Source: Betaproteobacteria bacterium (GTDB lineage Bacteria; Pseudomonadota; Gammaproteobacteria; Burkholderiales; Usitatibacteraceae). From it: a DNA stretch of 64,000 nt. Shown here in pieces: positions 42,017 to 50,388 of the stretch. The first letter of the stretch is position 1; each line of letters starts with the position of its first letter. Made by a program: the position numbers and the translations under genes. The notes below the pieces were generated by a model. That model ran no database searches, had not been told where the DNA came from, and worked only from the letters and a program-made list of their open reading frames with translations. The DNA lies in assembly GCA_016791265.1 (NCBI GenBank), contig JAEUMY010000020.1, forward strand, positions 1 through 64,000, given 5' to 3'.

Positions 42017-44296
42017 ATGGCCCTTCAGCTATCCACGCTCTGGAAGAAATATTTCAACTCGGTCAACGCGATCATCCGCGCAGCCCTGAGTCTGGCGCTG
42101 GTGTTCTTCTTCATCGCGTGCGAGACCGGGATGATCAATGTCACCTTCTTCAGGCAGCTTGAGTTGCAGGCGTATGACACGCGGCTGCGCTTCACGATGC
42201 CGCGCACGGTGGAAGACAAGGTGGTCATCATCGACCTGGACGAGAAGAGTCTTCAGGCCGAAGGACGCTGGCCATGGCCGCGCGACAAGATGGCCGTGCT
42301 TACCCGCCAGGCGTTCGACAAGTACAAGCTGAAGGTGCTGGGCTACGACATCGTCTTTTCTGAACCCGATGAGACCTCTGGTCTGAAGACCCTGGAACAG
42401 CTTGCCAATGATGCGCTGCGTGGCAGTTCCGAGTTTCAGTCGATCATGCCGAAACTGCGCAAGGATCTGGACTACGACGCCCTCTTTGCCGAGACCATCA
42501 AGAACTACCCGGTCGTGCTGGGCTTCGTGGGATCGTCCAACATCGCGGCCTCCTCGAAGCTGCAGATCGGCGCCCTGCCGCTTCCCACGTTCACCAGCGA
42601 CACCTTCAAGGACCCGAAGTCAAACCGCAAGCGCAACATCGTCGCCATCGAGCTCGATGGCTACAGCGGCAACATCAAGTTGCTGCAGGAAAACGCCGCC
42701 AACACCGGCCACCTGCTGCCGGACCTGGATCAGGACGGCATCATCCGCCGCGTGCCCATGCTGGCCAAGTTCAAGGACGGTTACTACGAGGCGCTGTCGC
42801 TCGCCATGTACCGGACCTATCTCGACAATGCCGCGCTCATCATGGACTTCGACCAGCGCGACCAGAATTGGGAACATGGCCCAAAGGGCCTCAAGATCGG
42901 CCCGACACGCATCCCCGTGGATTTCCTGACCACGGCGCTGGTGCCCTATCGCGGCGAATCACCAAAGTTCAAGTACATCTCCGCCACCGACATCATCCGC
43001 GGCACGCTGCCCGAGAACGAACTGGTCGGCAAAATCGCCATCCTCGGCACGTCGGCCCAGGGCCTGCTCGACTTGCGGAACACGCCCGTGGGCGCCGCCT
43101 ATCCCGGTGTGGAGGTTCACGCCAACCTGCTTTCGGGCATGTTGAACAACACCATCAAGGAACGCTCGCAGTACGACGGCGAAATCGGCGCCTTCATGAT
43201 GTTCGTGACCGGCCTCATCATGGTGCTGCTGCTGCCGCGCCTCTCGCCGCTCATGGCCACCTTGATGACCATCGGCCTGCTCGCCGCGATCATCGGCTTC
43301 AACATGTACAACTGGTCGGCCAAGAACACCGTCTACAGCATCGCGATGCCGGTCCTGATGACGTTCGTGCTGTACGTGTTCAACATGGCCTACGGCTTCT
43401 TCGCCGAGGCGCGGCAGAAACGGCAGATCGTGTCCAAGTTCGGCGAGTACGTGCCGCGCGAACTGGTGGCGGAAATGGCCCAGAATCCCGAGGGCTACAG
43501 CATGGCCGGCGAGACGCGCGAGATGACCGTGCTCTTCTCCGACGTGCGCGACTTCACCACCATTTCCGAGAGCCTGCCTGCGGACCAGCTGGAAAAGATG
43601 ATGAACGCCTACCTCACGCCAATGACCGAGGTCGTGCAGGGCCAGCGAGGCACCATCGACAAATACATCGGCGACGCCATCATGGCGTTTTGGGGCGCGC
43701 CATTGCCGGATGACAAGCACGCGGAGCATGGCATCAAGACCGCGCTGCAGATGCAGAAGGACATCCGCAAGCTGGATGCGCCCTTCAAGGAAAAGGGCTG
43801 GCCGGCGCTGCACATCGGCGTGGGCCTCAACTGCGGCAAGATGAGTGTGGGCAACATGGGCTCGTCCTTCCGCCGCGCCTACACGGTGATGGGTGACGCG
43901 GTGAACCTGGGCGCCCGCCTCGAAGGTCTCACCAAGGAATACGGTGTCGGCATCCTCGTGTCGGAGAACATCGTCAAGGCCGCCCCGATCGCCATCTACA
44001 AGGAACTCGACAAGGTTCGCGTGAAGGGCAAGCTGGAGCCGGTCGCGATCTTTGAACCCATCGGCCTCATCGGCGAAGTTGGCGAATCGGCCGTTGACGA
44101 AGTGGACCGCTTCCACAAGGCGTTGGCCAAGTACCGCGCGCAGCAGTGGGATGAGGCCGAGCGTCTGTTGACCGCACTCGCCCAGGCGGCACCCAGCACC
44201 AAGGTCTACAAGGTGTACCTGGAGCGCATCGCCAATCTGCGCAACGAGTCACTCAGCGCCGAGTGGGATGGGGTGTTTGTGTTCAAGACGAAATGA
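42017..44296 (+). CDS. CHASE2-domain class III adenylate cyclase
   Basis: A 759-residue membrane enzyme that likely makes cAMP in response to an extracytoplasmic cue. After TM1 (AALSLALVFFFIACETG, about residues 23–39) lies a CHASE2 sensory domain (AYDTRLRF…VVIIDLDEKSLQAEGRWPWPRDKMAVL to about residue 390). A cluster of three membrane helices follows, then a guanylate/adenylate cyclase domain at residues 500–690. Metal aspartates are in LFSDVRDFTT and IGDAIMAFWGAP; the adenine-contacting lysine is IDKYIGD; the transition-state Asn/Arg are in GDAVNLGARLE. Start 42017 was preferred as TM1 begins close after it; the frame is open from 41891. It neighbours other CHASE2 proteins at 45.5–50 kb. Confidence 0.92.
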   Translation: MALQLSTLWKKYFNSVNAIIRAALSLALVFFFIACETGMINVTFFRQLELQAYDTRLRFTMPRTVEDKVVIIDLDEKSLQAEGRWPWPRDKMAVLTRQAFDKYKLKVLGYDIVFSEPDETSGLKTLEQLANDALRGSSEFQSIMPKLRKDLDYDALFAETIKNYPVVLGFVGSSNIAASSKLQIGALPLPTFTSDTFKDPKSNRKRNIVAIELDGYSGNIKLLQENAANTGHLLPDLDQDGIIRRVPMLAKFKDGYYEALSLAMYRTYLDNAALIMDFDQRDQNWEHGPKGLKIGPTRIPVDFLTTALVPYRGESPKFKYISATDIIRGTLPENELVGKIAILGTSAQGLLDLRNTPVGAAYPGVEVHANLLSGMLNNTIKERSQYDGEIGAFMMFVTGLIMVLLLPRLSPLMATLMTIGLLAAIIGFNMYNWSAKNTVYSIAMPVLMTFVLYVFNMAYGFFAEARQKRQIVSKFGEYVPRELVAEMAQNPEGYSMAGETREMTVLFSDVRDFTTISESLPADQLEKMMNAYLTPMTEVVQGQRGTIDKYIGDAIMAFWGAPLPDDKHAEHGIKTALQMQKDIRKLDAPFKEKGWPALHIGVGLNCGKMSVGNMGSSFRRAYTVMGDAVNLGARLEGLTKEYGVGILVSENIVKAAPIAIYKELDKVRVKGKLEPVAIFEPIGLIGEVGESAVDEVDRFHKALAKYRAQQWDEAERLLTALAQAAPSTKVYKVYLERIANLRNESLSAEWDGVFVFKTK

Positions 44297-44316
44297 ACCA
44301 GGGGATGGTGGATAGA

Positions 44317-44387
44317 GGATAGGCGATAGCAGAAGCGCCGGCATCCCTGCGAGTATTCGCGAGACCGGTGTCCGCTATTCCCTATCC
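44317..44387. repeat. Imperfect inverted repeat around a near-palindrome copy
   Basis: GGATAGGCGATAGC at 44317–44330 and GCTATTCCCTATCC at 44374–44387 are complementary at 12 of 14 positions. Between them lies GCGAGTATTCGC (44349–44360), one base off the iterated palindrome. The element fills the gap between the cyclase and the metallo-beta-lactamase gene and lies close before the latter's GTG start. Confidence 0.55.
44349..44360. repeat. Near copy of the palindrome (one mismatch)
   Basis: GCGAGTATTCGC at the centre of the inverted repeat before the metallo-beta-lactamase gene. Confidence 0.7.
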
Positions 44388-44408
44388 CCTGCTGCCTATT
44401 CCCGCACA

Positions 44409-45437
44409 GTGCTCTCCTACCCCTTCCCCGACATCCCCGCTCCCGGCGCCACCCTCGAAGTGGCCCCCGGCGTGCAGTGGCTCCGCATGCCGCTGCCCTT
44501 CGCGCTGAACCACATCAACCTCTGGCTGCTTGAGGACGGCGACGGCTGGTGCATCGTCGACACGGGCTACGGCGTTGCCGCGACCCACGAGCTGTGGGAG
44601 CGACTATTCGCCGGTCCGATGCAAGGCCGACCGGTCACCCGCATCATCGTCACCCACTATCACCCGGACCACATCGGCTGCGCGGGCTGGTTGCAGGCGG
44701 CCACCGGCGCGCCCGTGCATATCACCGAAGCCGAATTTCTCACCGCCTGGGCCGTGCGTGAAGGACTCGGCGGCTGGGGCCGCGCGAGCGGCAACACGCA
44801 CTTCGCGAGCCACGGGCTGGACGCGACGCGCCTGGAAGCGCAGGCCACTCGCGGCAACTCGTACCGCACCGGCGTGCCCACCCTGCCCGCCACCACAGTG
44901 CGAATATTCGCAGGCGACACACTTGTGATCGGCAAGCGCGAATGGCGCATACGCACCGTGTTTGGCCATGCGCCGGAGCACGCAACGCTGTACTCACCCG
45001 AACTCGGCGTGCTGATTTCCGGCGACCAGATTCTCCCGCGCATCACCACCAATGTCGGCGTGTGGGGTGCGCATCCGGAAGACGATCCGTTGATGCAGTT
45101 CATGACCTCGGTGCGTTCGTTTGGCGATTTGCCCGCCGACACGCTGGTCCTGCCCTCGCATGACCGGCCCTTCACCGGCTTGCACGCCAGGCTGGACGAG
45201 CTCCTCGCGCACCACGCGGCGCGCCTGGCCGATGTGGAGTCCGCGTGCGCGGCGCCGCGCACGGCTGCGGACATTCTCCCCGTGCTGTTCAAGCGCGAGC
45301 TGGACGATCACCAGCTCATGTTCGCCATGGCCGAAGCCATCGCGCATCTCAACCACCTTTGGCACGCGGGGCGATTGCGGCGCTCACGCGGCGGCGACAA
45401 CGTCTTGCGCTTCGCCCGCCCCGGAACCGCCGATTGA
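44409..45437 (+). CDS. Metallo-beta-lactamase-fold hydrolase
   Basis: A 342-residue MBL-fold hydrolase of the glyoxalase II-like group. It starts with a GTG and runs through INLWLLEDGDGWCIVDTGYG and the metal motif VTHYHPDHIGCAGWL (HxHxDH, about residues 82–87). A third ligand is in FGHAPEHATLYSPE and a fourth Asp in VLISGDQILPR; a final histidine is in VLPSHDRPF. The C-terminal helical extension with HQLMFAMAEAIAHLNHLW is typical of a subgroup annotated simply as MBL-fold hydrolase. Substrate unknown. An exact palindrome encodes VRIFAGD; a one-mismatch GCGACTATTCGC encodes ERLFAG. Confidence 0.9.
   Translation: MLSYPFPDIPAPGATLEVAPGVQWLRMPLPFALNHINLWLLEDGDGWCIVDTGYGVAATHELWERLFAGPMQGRPVTRIIVTHYHPDHIGCAGWLQAATGAPVHITEAEFLTAWAVREGLGGWGRASGNTHFASHGLDATRLEAQATRGNSYRTGVPTLPATTVRIFAGDTLVIGKREWRIRTVFGHAPEHATLYSPELGVLISGDQILPRITTNVGVWGAHPEDDPLMQFMTSVRSFGDLPADTLVLPSHDRPFTGLHARLDELLAHHAARLADVESACAAPRTAADILPVLFKRELDDHQLMFAMAEAIAHLNHLWHAGRLRRSRGGDNVLRFARPGTAD
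44600..44611. repeat. Near copy of the palindrome (one mismatch)
   Basis: GCGACTATTCGC in the metallo-beta-lactamase gene, read as ERLFA; it could be chance. Confidence 0.4.
44900..44911. repeat. Iterated palindrome, copy 17
   Basis: Exact copy in the metallo-beta-lactamase gene, read as RIFA. Confidence 0.95.
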
Positions 45438-45520
45438 GCCTTGTCATGCCTGAAACAAATGGGGCGATGGCAGACACGCGAGTTCCGCCGATCAGCTAGC
45501 CAGGGGCGCGTCGGCCAGGC

Positions 45521-47908
45521 TCAATCCTGCATTCGCGGCAACCGCACCGTGAACGTGCTGCCGGTCTGTCCCGGCGGCGCCGTGCGGCTATGCACTTCGA
45601 CGCGGCCACCGTGCCGCTCGGCGACGGTTTTCACGAACACGAGGCCCAGCCCGACGCCGTCCACCTCCGGCTGACCGTCGCGTTTCAGCCGCGTGAAGCG
45701 ACCGAACAGCTTCGGCAAGTCTTCTTCCGCGATGCCGTGCCCCTGGTCGACGACGAACACCGACCAACCGGGCTTGCCGTCAGCCATCGCGTCGGCGGCG
45801 ATGCCGATGCGAACCCGCATGCCTCGGGGGCTGTACTTGATGGCGTTGGAGACGAGATTCAGCATAGTGCGGCGCAAGAGCTCGCCGTCGCCATGGACCA
45901 TCGCTTCCTCGACACCGACATCCAGCTCGATCGCGGCATCCTGCGCGCGCGCGAGTTCGAGCGCATCCTCGCGCACCTCCTCCAGCAGCGCCACGAGATC
46001 GACCGGCGCGAATTCCGCGCTCTTCGCGCGCTCGGCGCGCGCGAGGCGGAGAAAGTCATCGGCGAGATTCAGCGTTCGGCGCGCATAGCGACCGACGCGT
46101 TCGGTGAGTTTGGCGGCGGGCATGGCCTCGGGCGCGGTGGCATGCATTTCCAGCAGCGTGAGGATGGATGCCTGCGGTGCGCGCATGTCGTGCGACAGGA
46201 AACGAAGCGCCTCGTCGCGCTTGCGCTCCGTCTCCTTCAAGGCGCTGATGTCGATCAACGCCAGAATGCCGCCGATGCGCTCGCCGCTGGCGGCGTGGCA
46301 GGGCGCGGTGTGCAGGAGAACCTCGCGCTCCGGCCCGTCCGGCGACGAGAGCGTGGCCTCATGCGACAGCGGTAGCCCCGCTTTGAGCGCATCGGCCACT
46401 TGCGGCCAGCCGCCGCGTGATTTCAGCTCCAGCGCGGGCAGCAACTGCGTGACCGGCCGGCCCGCCAGCGCGGCGGCCGGCTCAACACCTGCCAACCGCC
46501 CCATGCGAATATTCGCAAGCACCACATTCGCTTCGCGATCCACCACCACGGTGGCATCGGGCAGGCTGTCCAGCGCGTCGGCGACGAAGCGTTTCAAGTT
46601 GCGCAGTCGCTCGGTGGCCATGCGCACGGCCTGGATGCGCGCTTCGACACTCTCGCCCAGGGCGGGCGCGTTGTGCGGGCCGGCGACCTTGTAGCTCTCC
46701 GCCCCGACGGGCAGCAGTGCGGGCTCGGCGGAAAGGCGCTCGAATTCCTCGGCGAGATAGCCCTGCGCGGCCTCGAGCCTGCGCCAGCTCCAGAGCGGAT
46801 ACGCCGAGAGCACCGCGAGCAGCGCGGCCGAAGGCGCCAGCCACACCTGCCCCATCCGCAACAGCACCGCCGCGCCGACCAGCAGCACCAGCGCGGCGAC
46901 ACCGGTCAGGAACAGCGCCTGTCGCGGCGTGACGCGCACGTAAAGCGTCATCACGATGAGCAATGCGGCGACGGCCAGCCACGCGGCGCGCTTCGGGCCA
47001 CCCAGACGGATGTCGATGCCCTCGTTCAACGCCTGCAAAACGTTGGCGTGAATTTCCACACCCGGCAGCGGCCGCGCGCCGCCGGAGACAGGCGTCGGAA
47101 AGGCGTCACCGAGCCCGATCGCGGTGGCGCCCACGAATACAAACTTGTTCCGGAACAGTCCCGCGGGCACCTGGCCGGTGAGCACATCGGCATAAGACAC
47201 TTGCGCATAGGAACCCGGCGGGCCGACGAAGGGCACCTGATACCAGTGGTCGCGCACGCGCGTGCGGGAGAGCCGGCCGCTCGCCTCGGGATCGGCCTCG
47301 CCTGGCAGGGCTGCGGCGGCGGACCGCACGCCGGCCGCCTCCAGCGCCGCCAACGCGAGTTGGGCGTGGCGCGGCGTGCCGACACCTTCACGCAGATAGA
47401 CGCTGCGAGCCAGTCCGTCCTGATCCAACTCGAGACCGATCAAACCAAGCCGCGTGGCCGCGCTCGCGAGACCGGCCACCGGCGGCACTTCACGCGCCCT
47501 GCCCGCGCCGCTTTCAATGACCAACGGCAGCACGACCACGCCGGCCGCGCGCAGCTTCTCCGCGAGCAGGGGATCGGCCGCATCCGGCTCGGACAAAATG
47601 ATGTCCAGCGCCAGCGCGCGCGGCTGATCGGCCGCGATGCGATCCACCAGCGTGGCGTGCACCGCGCGCCGCCACGGCCAGCGGCCGATGGATTCCAGGC
47701 TCGCGTCGTCGATGGCGACAATGACGATGTCGCCGGCGGCGGGCCGCTCCCACAGCGTCAGCGCGATGTCATAGAGCGACTGGTCGAGCCGCCACAGCCA
47801 CTGCCCGCGCGCCGCCGCGACCGCGACGATGAGCAGCAGCGCGACAATGATCAGCCATTCGCGCACCAGGCGCGAGGCGAACCAGCGTCGCGCGAGATCA
47901 GCGACCAA
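45521..47908 (-). CDS. CHASE2-domain sensor histidine kinase with PAS
   Basis: A kinase of about 795 residues. TM1 (EWLIIVALLLIVAVAAARG) precedes a CHASE2 sensory domain (DIALTLWERPAAGDIVIVAIDDASLESIGRWPWRR). Three closely spaced membrane helices follow (about residues 340–410). A PAS-like segment (DALDSLPDATVVVDREANVVLANIRMG) precedes the H-box RFLSHDMRAPQASILTLLEM. The ATPase core has MLNLVSNAIKYSPRG, VVDQGHGIAEEDL and GVGLGLVFVKT. The best start is TTG at 47908, overlapping the FecR stop by 11 bases; an ATG at 47959 would overlap by 62, so the start is uncertain. Operon order regulator–FecR–kinase indicates one signalling unit. A palindrome encodes LANIRMG in the PAS segment. Confidence 0.9.
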   Translation of the reverse strand: MVADLARRWFASRLVREWLIIVALLLIVAVAAARGQWLWRLDQSLYDIALTLWERPAAGDIVIVAIDDASLESIGRWPWRRAVHATLVDRIAADQPRALALDIILSEPDAADPLLAEKLRAAGVVVLPLVIESGAGRAREVPPVAGLASAATRLGLIGLELDQDGLARSVYLREGVGTPRHAQLALAALEAAGVRSAAAALPGEADPEASGRLSRTRVRDHWYQVPFVGPPGSYAQVSYADVLTGQVPAGLFRNKFVFVGATAIGLGDAFPTPVSGGARPLPGVEIHANVLQALNEGIDIRLGGPKRAAWLAVAALLIVMTLYVRVTPRQALFLTGVAALVLLVGAAVLLRMGQVWLAPSAALLAVLSAYPLWSWRRLEAAQGYLAEEFERLSAEPALLPVGAESYKVAGPHNAPALGESVEARIQAVRMATERLRNLKRFVADALDSLPDATVVVDREANVVLANIRMGRLAGVEPAAALAGRPVTQLLPALELKSRGGWPQVADALKAGLPLSHEATLSSPDGPEREVLLHTAPCHAASGERIGGILALIDISALKETERKRDEALRFLSHDMRAPQASILTLLEMHATAPEAMPAAKLTERVGRYARRTLNLADDFLRLARAERAKSAEFAPVDLVALLEEVREDALELARAQDAAIELDVGVEEAMVHGDGELLRRTMLNLVSNAIKYSPRGMRVRIGIAADAMADGKPGWSVFVVDQGHGIAEEDLPKLFGRFTRLKRDGQPEVDGVGLGLVFVKTVAERHGGRVEVHSRTAPPGQTGSTFTVRLPRMQD
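46505..46516. repeat. Iterated palindrome, copy 18
   Basis: Exact copy in the PAS segment of the CHASE2 kinase gene, read as ANIR. Confidence 0.95.
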
Positions 47909-49541
47909 GCGGATAGATGTCGATGGATTGCGACGTGCTGAACGGTCCCGCGCCCGCATCGCCTTCGACGGCGCGGTAACGCATGTGGTACACGCCAACG
48001 GCCGGCCGGTCGATGATCACCTCCGGTTTGTCGGTGACGAGATCGGTGACGATTCTTCTGAAGTAGCTGTCGGTCGCGAGCTGGAATTGATAGCGCACGC
48101 CGGCATCACCGCGCCATGAGAAGCGGACCTTGCCGCCCAGAAGTTGCGGCACATCGGGATCGGCCAGCGCCGAGCGCACGCTGAACTTCTGCGCATCGCC
48201 CCAGGGTCCCGGCTTGCCCAGCGCGGTGACGGCGGCCACGCGCCACGCATAGTCGCCCGGCGGCAGCGGCTTCGCGGCCTGAAAGCGATTGGCGCCCACC
48301 TTGGCCTCATCAATCACGGGGCTTGCGAACGCGGTGTCGGCGGCGCGCGCGACTTGCAGACGATAGGACCCCGCATCGGCGGGCGCGGCCCACTCGAATT
48401 TCACCGCGGCGTCGGCCACTTTCGCATTGCCGGCGGGCAAAGACGTGATGGGCGGCTCGGGGCGGGCGGCGAGCGTGAAGCCGCGCTGCGCGTCCTTGCC
48501 TTCCAGGCCCAGTTTGTCGACGGCACGCACGCGCAGGAACAACTCGCCATCGTCCACGCCGCCGATCCTGATCTCGTTCGAATTCGACAACACGTCCGCC
48601 TGGACATCCTTGAAACCCGCGTCCTTCGCCACTTGCGCGCGATAAGCGGTCGCCCCCGCGACCGGTTCGACCTTGAAGGAAAACCGCGGGCGCTCAAAGC
48701 GGGCTGGCACAGTGGAAAGACCCGGCTCCGGCAACAGCGCCACCGGCGGCAGCGGCGGCTTGCCCGCCTCGACCAACGTGCCGAAACCGGCATTCAGGCC
48801 CAGCTCCGCGCCCGCGACACCTTCCGCCGTGACACCGATCTTGCCAGTCAGCACTTCGCTTTTCGTCACCTTGCCGGCTTCATCCGCGGCCACGCGGAAC
48901 TTCGTGCCACGCACGCCCATGGTTGACGTGTCGGTCTTCACCTCGAAGCGCGCCGCCGGGCCGCGCTGGCGCTCCACGCCCGCCTCCACCCTGCCCGACA
49001 CCACCTTGAAGACCGTGTCGAGCACGCCGCCCGTGTTGGCGAGCTTGCGGGCGTTGTCGACATTCACCTTGCTTTTCGATTGCACGGTGAGTGTTGAACC
49101 ATCGGCCAGTTGCAAGGTGACGAAGCCGTTGTCGCCCGTCGCGAGCTTCTGGCCCTCCTTCACCGCGCCGCCCGTGGCGAGCTTCGCGCCATCAACTTGC
49201 ACGTCGCCCTGTGCCGCGAGGACTTTCATCTCCGCCAGTTCGCGCCGCATCTCGGGGATGGGAATGCGAATCTGCGTGCCCGGCTTGATGCGGGTCGGGT
49301 CCGCGATGTTGTTCAGCTTCTGCAGTGGCTGCCAGTTGGTGCGCTTTTCCAGGTAGCGGTCAGCGAGCTTGATGAGCGTGTCCCCCTGCGTTGCCGTGTG
49401 CGTGAAGAACGCGCCGGAGGCCGGCAGCGGCGCGGCCTTCGGCGCCGCCGCGTGGGCGGCGAGGCAGACGAGGCTGGCGACGGCAAGCGGCAAGACGGCT
49501 GCGCGCAGGGTGATGGATTGACGGTTGGGCGTGGCATTCAT
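47898..49541 (-). CDS. FecR/LysM-domain secreted protein
   Basis: A 547-residue exported protein. A signal peptide (residues 1–33, SLVCLAAHAAA) leads to a LysM peptidoglycan-binding module (HTATQGDTLIKLADRYLEKRTNWQPLQKLNNI, about residues 47–95). A FecR domain follows (VKEGQKLATGDNGFVTLQLADGSTLTVQSKSKV; RFEVKTDTSTMGVRGTKFRV, residues 110–230), then two or three Ig/fibronectin-like repeats (SYRLQVARAADTAFASPVI, GDYAWRVAAVTALGKPGPWGD). It is not the membrane anti-sigma FecR; no sigma factor is nearby. Sandwiched between a response regulator and a CHASE2 kinase, it is probably the periplasmic partner of that sensor. Confidence 0.9.
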   Translation of the reverse strand: MNATPNRQSITLRAAVLPLAVASLVCLAAHAAAPKAAPLPASGAFFTHTATQGDTLIKLADRYLEKRTNWQPLQKLNNIADPTRIKPGTQIRIPIPEMRRELAEMKVLAAQGDVQVDGAKLATGGAVKEGQKLATGDNGFVTLQLADGSTLTVQSKSKVNVDNARKLANTGGVLDTVFKVVSGRVEAGVERQRGPAARFEVKTDTSTMGVRGTKFRVAADEAGKVTKSEVLTGKIGVTAEGVAGAELGLNAGFGTLVEAGKPPLPPVALLPEPGLSTVPARFERPRFSFKVEPVAGATAYRAQVAKDAGFKDVQADVLSNSNEIRIGGVDDGELFLRVRAVDKLGLEGKDAQRGFTLAARPEPPITSLPAGNAKVADAAVKFEWAAPADAGSYRLQVARAADTAFASPVIDEAKVGANRFQAAKPLPPGDYAWRVAAVTALGKPGPWGDAQKFSVRSALADPDVPQLLGGKVRFSWRGDAGVRYQFQLATDSYFRRIVTDLVTDKPEVIIDRPAVGVYHMRYRAVEGDAGAGPFSTSQSIDIYPLGR

Positions 49542-49631
49542 GAGGGGGGCTGACGAAAGAGAATTTGACAGGCGCAGTGTGGCGCATTCACCGCCAATGC
49601 GCATCCTGGCGCTGCCCCGATTGACAGTTGT

Positions 49632-50348
49632 TCACGCCTTGCCGGGGGAGGCGGGCGCCGCCTCATCGGTCACACGATCCAGCCGGTAACCGAAGTTGTA
49701 GACCGACGTCAGCTTCAGGCCATGCTCGGGCGCCATGGCCAACTTTTTCCGCAACCGGCTCATGTGAGTGTCGACGGTGCGCGTGGGCACGTCGGCGCTG
49801 CGGCCCCAGACGTTCTCCGAAATGTGCCCGCGCGAGAGCAGGCTGCCGAGGTTGCGAATCAGGAAGGCGGCGACATCGAACTCCTTGTCGGTGAGGTCGA
49901 CCGCGGCGCCCGCGACCGTGGCCTGCCGCGCCGCCACATCCAGCTTCACCGCGCCCGCCTCCAGCACCTCCGCCGCCTCCGGCGCCGCCACGCGGCGGCC
50001 AAGCGCCGTGATGCGCGCGAGGAGCTCGAAGCGGCGCACCGGCTTCACCATGTAGTCGTCCGCGCCCGCCTGCAGCGCGGCGACGATGTCCTCCTCCGCA
50101 TCGCGCGCGGTCGCGAAGAGCACCGGCGCCTGCACCCGCTGGGTTTCGCGCAACCACGTCAGCACCTCGGGCCCGCTGAGGTCGGGCACTTGCCAATCGA
50201 GCATGAACAAATCGAAGCTCTCCCGCGAAGCCACCCGCTGCAACGCCTTGCCGTCCAGGAAGGTGTGGCACTGATGGCCCGCATCCGCGAGCCAGCGCGC
50301 GAACACATCCGCCAGATCCTTGTCATCCTCAAGCAACGCGATTCTCAT
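49632..50348 (-). CDS. OmpR-family response regulator of the CHASE2/FecR unit
   Basis: A 238-residue response regulator. The receiver domain (MRIALLEDDKDLADVFARWLADAGH) has the phospho-accepting Asp in LFMLDWQVPDLSGPE (about residue 51) and lysine in DDYMVKPVRR. The winged helix follows (VDLTDKEFDVAAFLIRNLGSLLSRGHI, TRTVDTHMSRLRKKLAM, YNFGYRL). It is the first gene of the operon regulator–FecR–CHASE2 kinase. An exact palindrome lies 22 bases upstream of its ATG in the 40-base gap to the VWA gene. Confidence 0.93.
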   Translation of the reverse strand: MRIALLEDDKDLADVFARWLADAGHQCHTFLDGKALQRVASRESFDLFMLDWQVPDLSGPEVLTWLRETQRVQAPVLFATARDAEEDIVAALQAGADDYMVKPVRRFELLARITALGRRVAAPEAAEVLEAGAVKLDVAARQATVAGAAVDLTDKEFDVAAFLIRNLGSLLSRGHISENVWGRSADVPTRTVDTHMSRLRKKLAMAPEHGLKLTSVYNFGYRLDRVTDEAAPASPGKA

Positions 50349-50370
50349 CGGCGTCTTCCCGTCTCAGCTT

Positions 50371-50382
50371 GCGAATATTCGC
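50371..50382. repeat. Iterated palindrome, copy 19
   Basis: Exact copy in the 40-base gap between the VWA gene and the response regulator start. Confidence 0.95.
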
Positions 50383-50388
50383 AGCACG

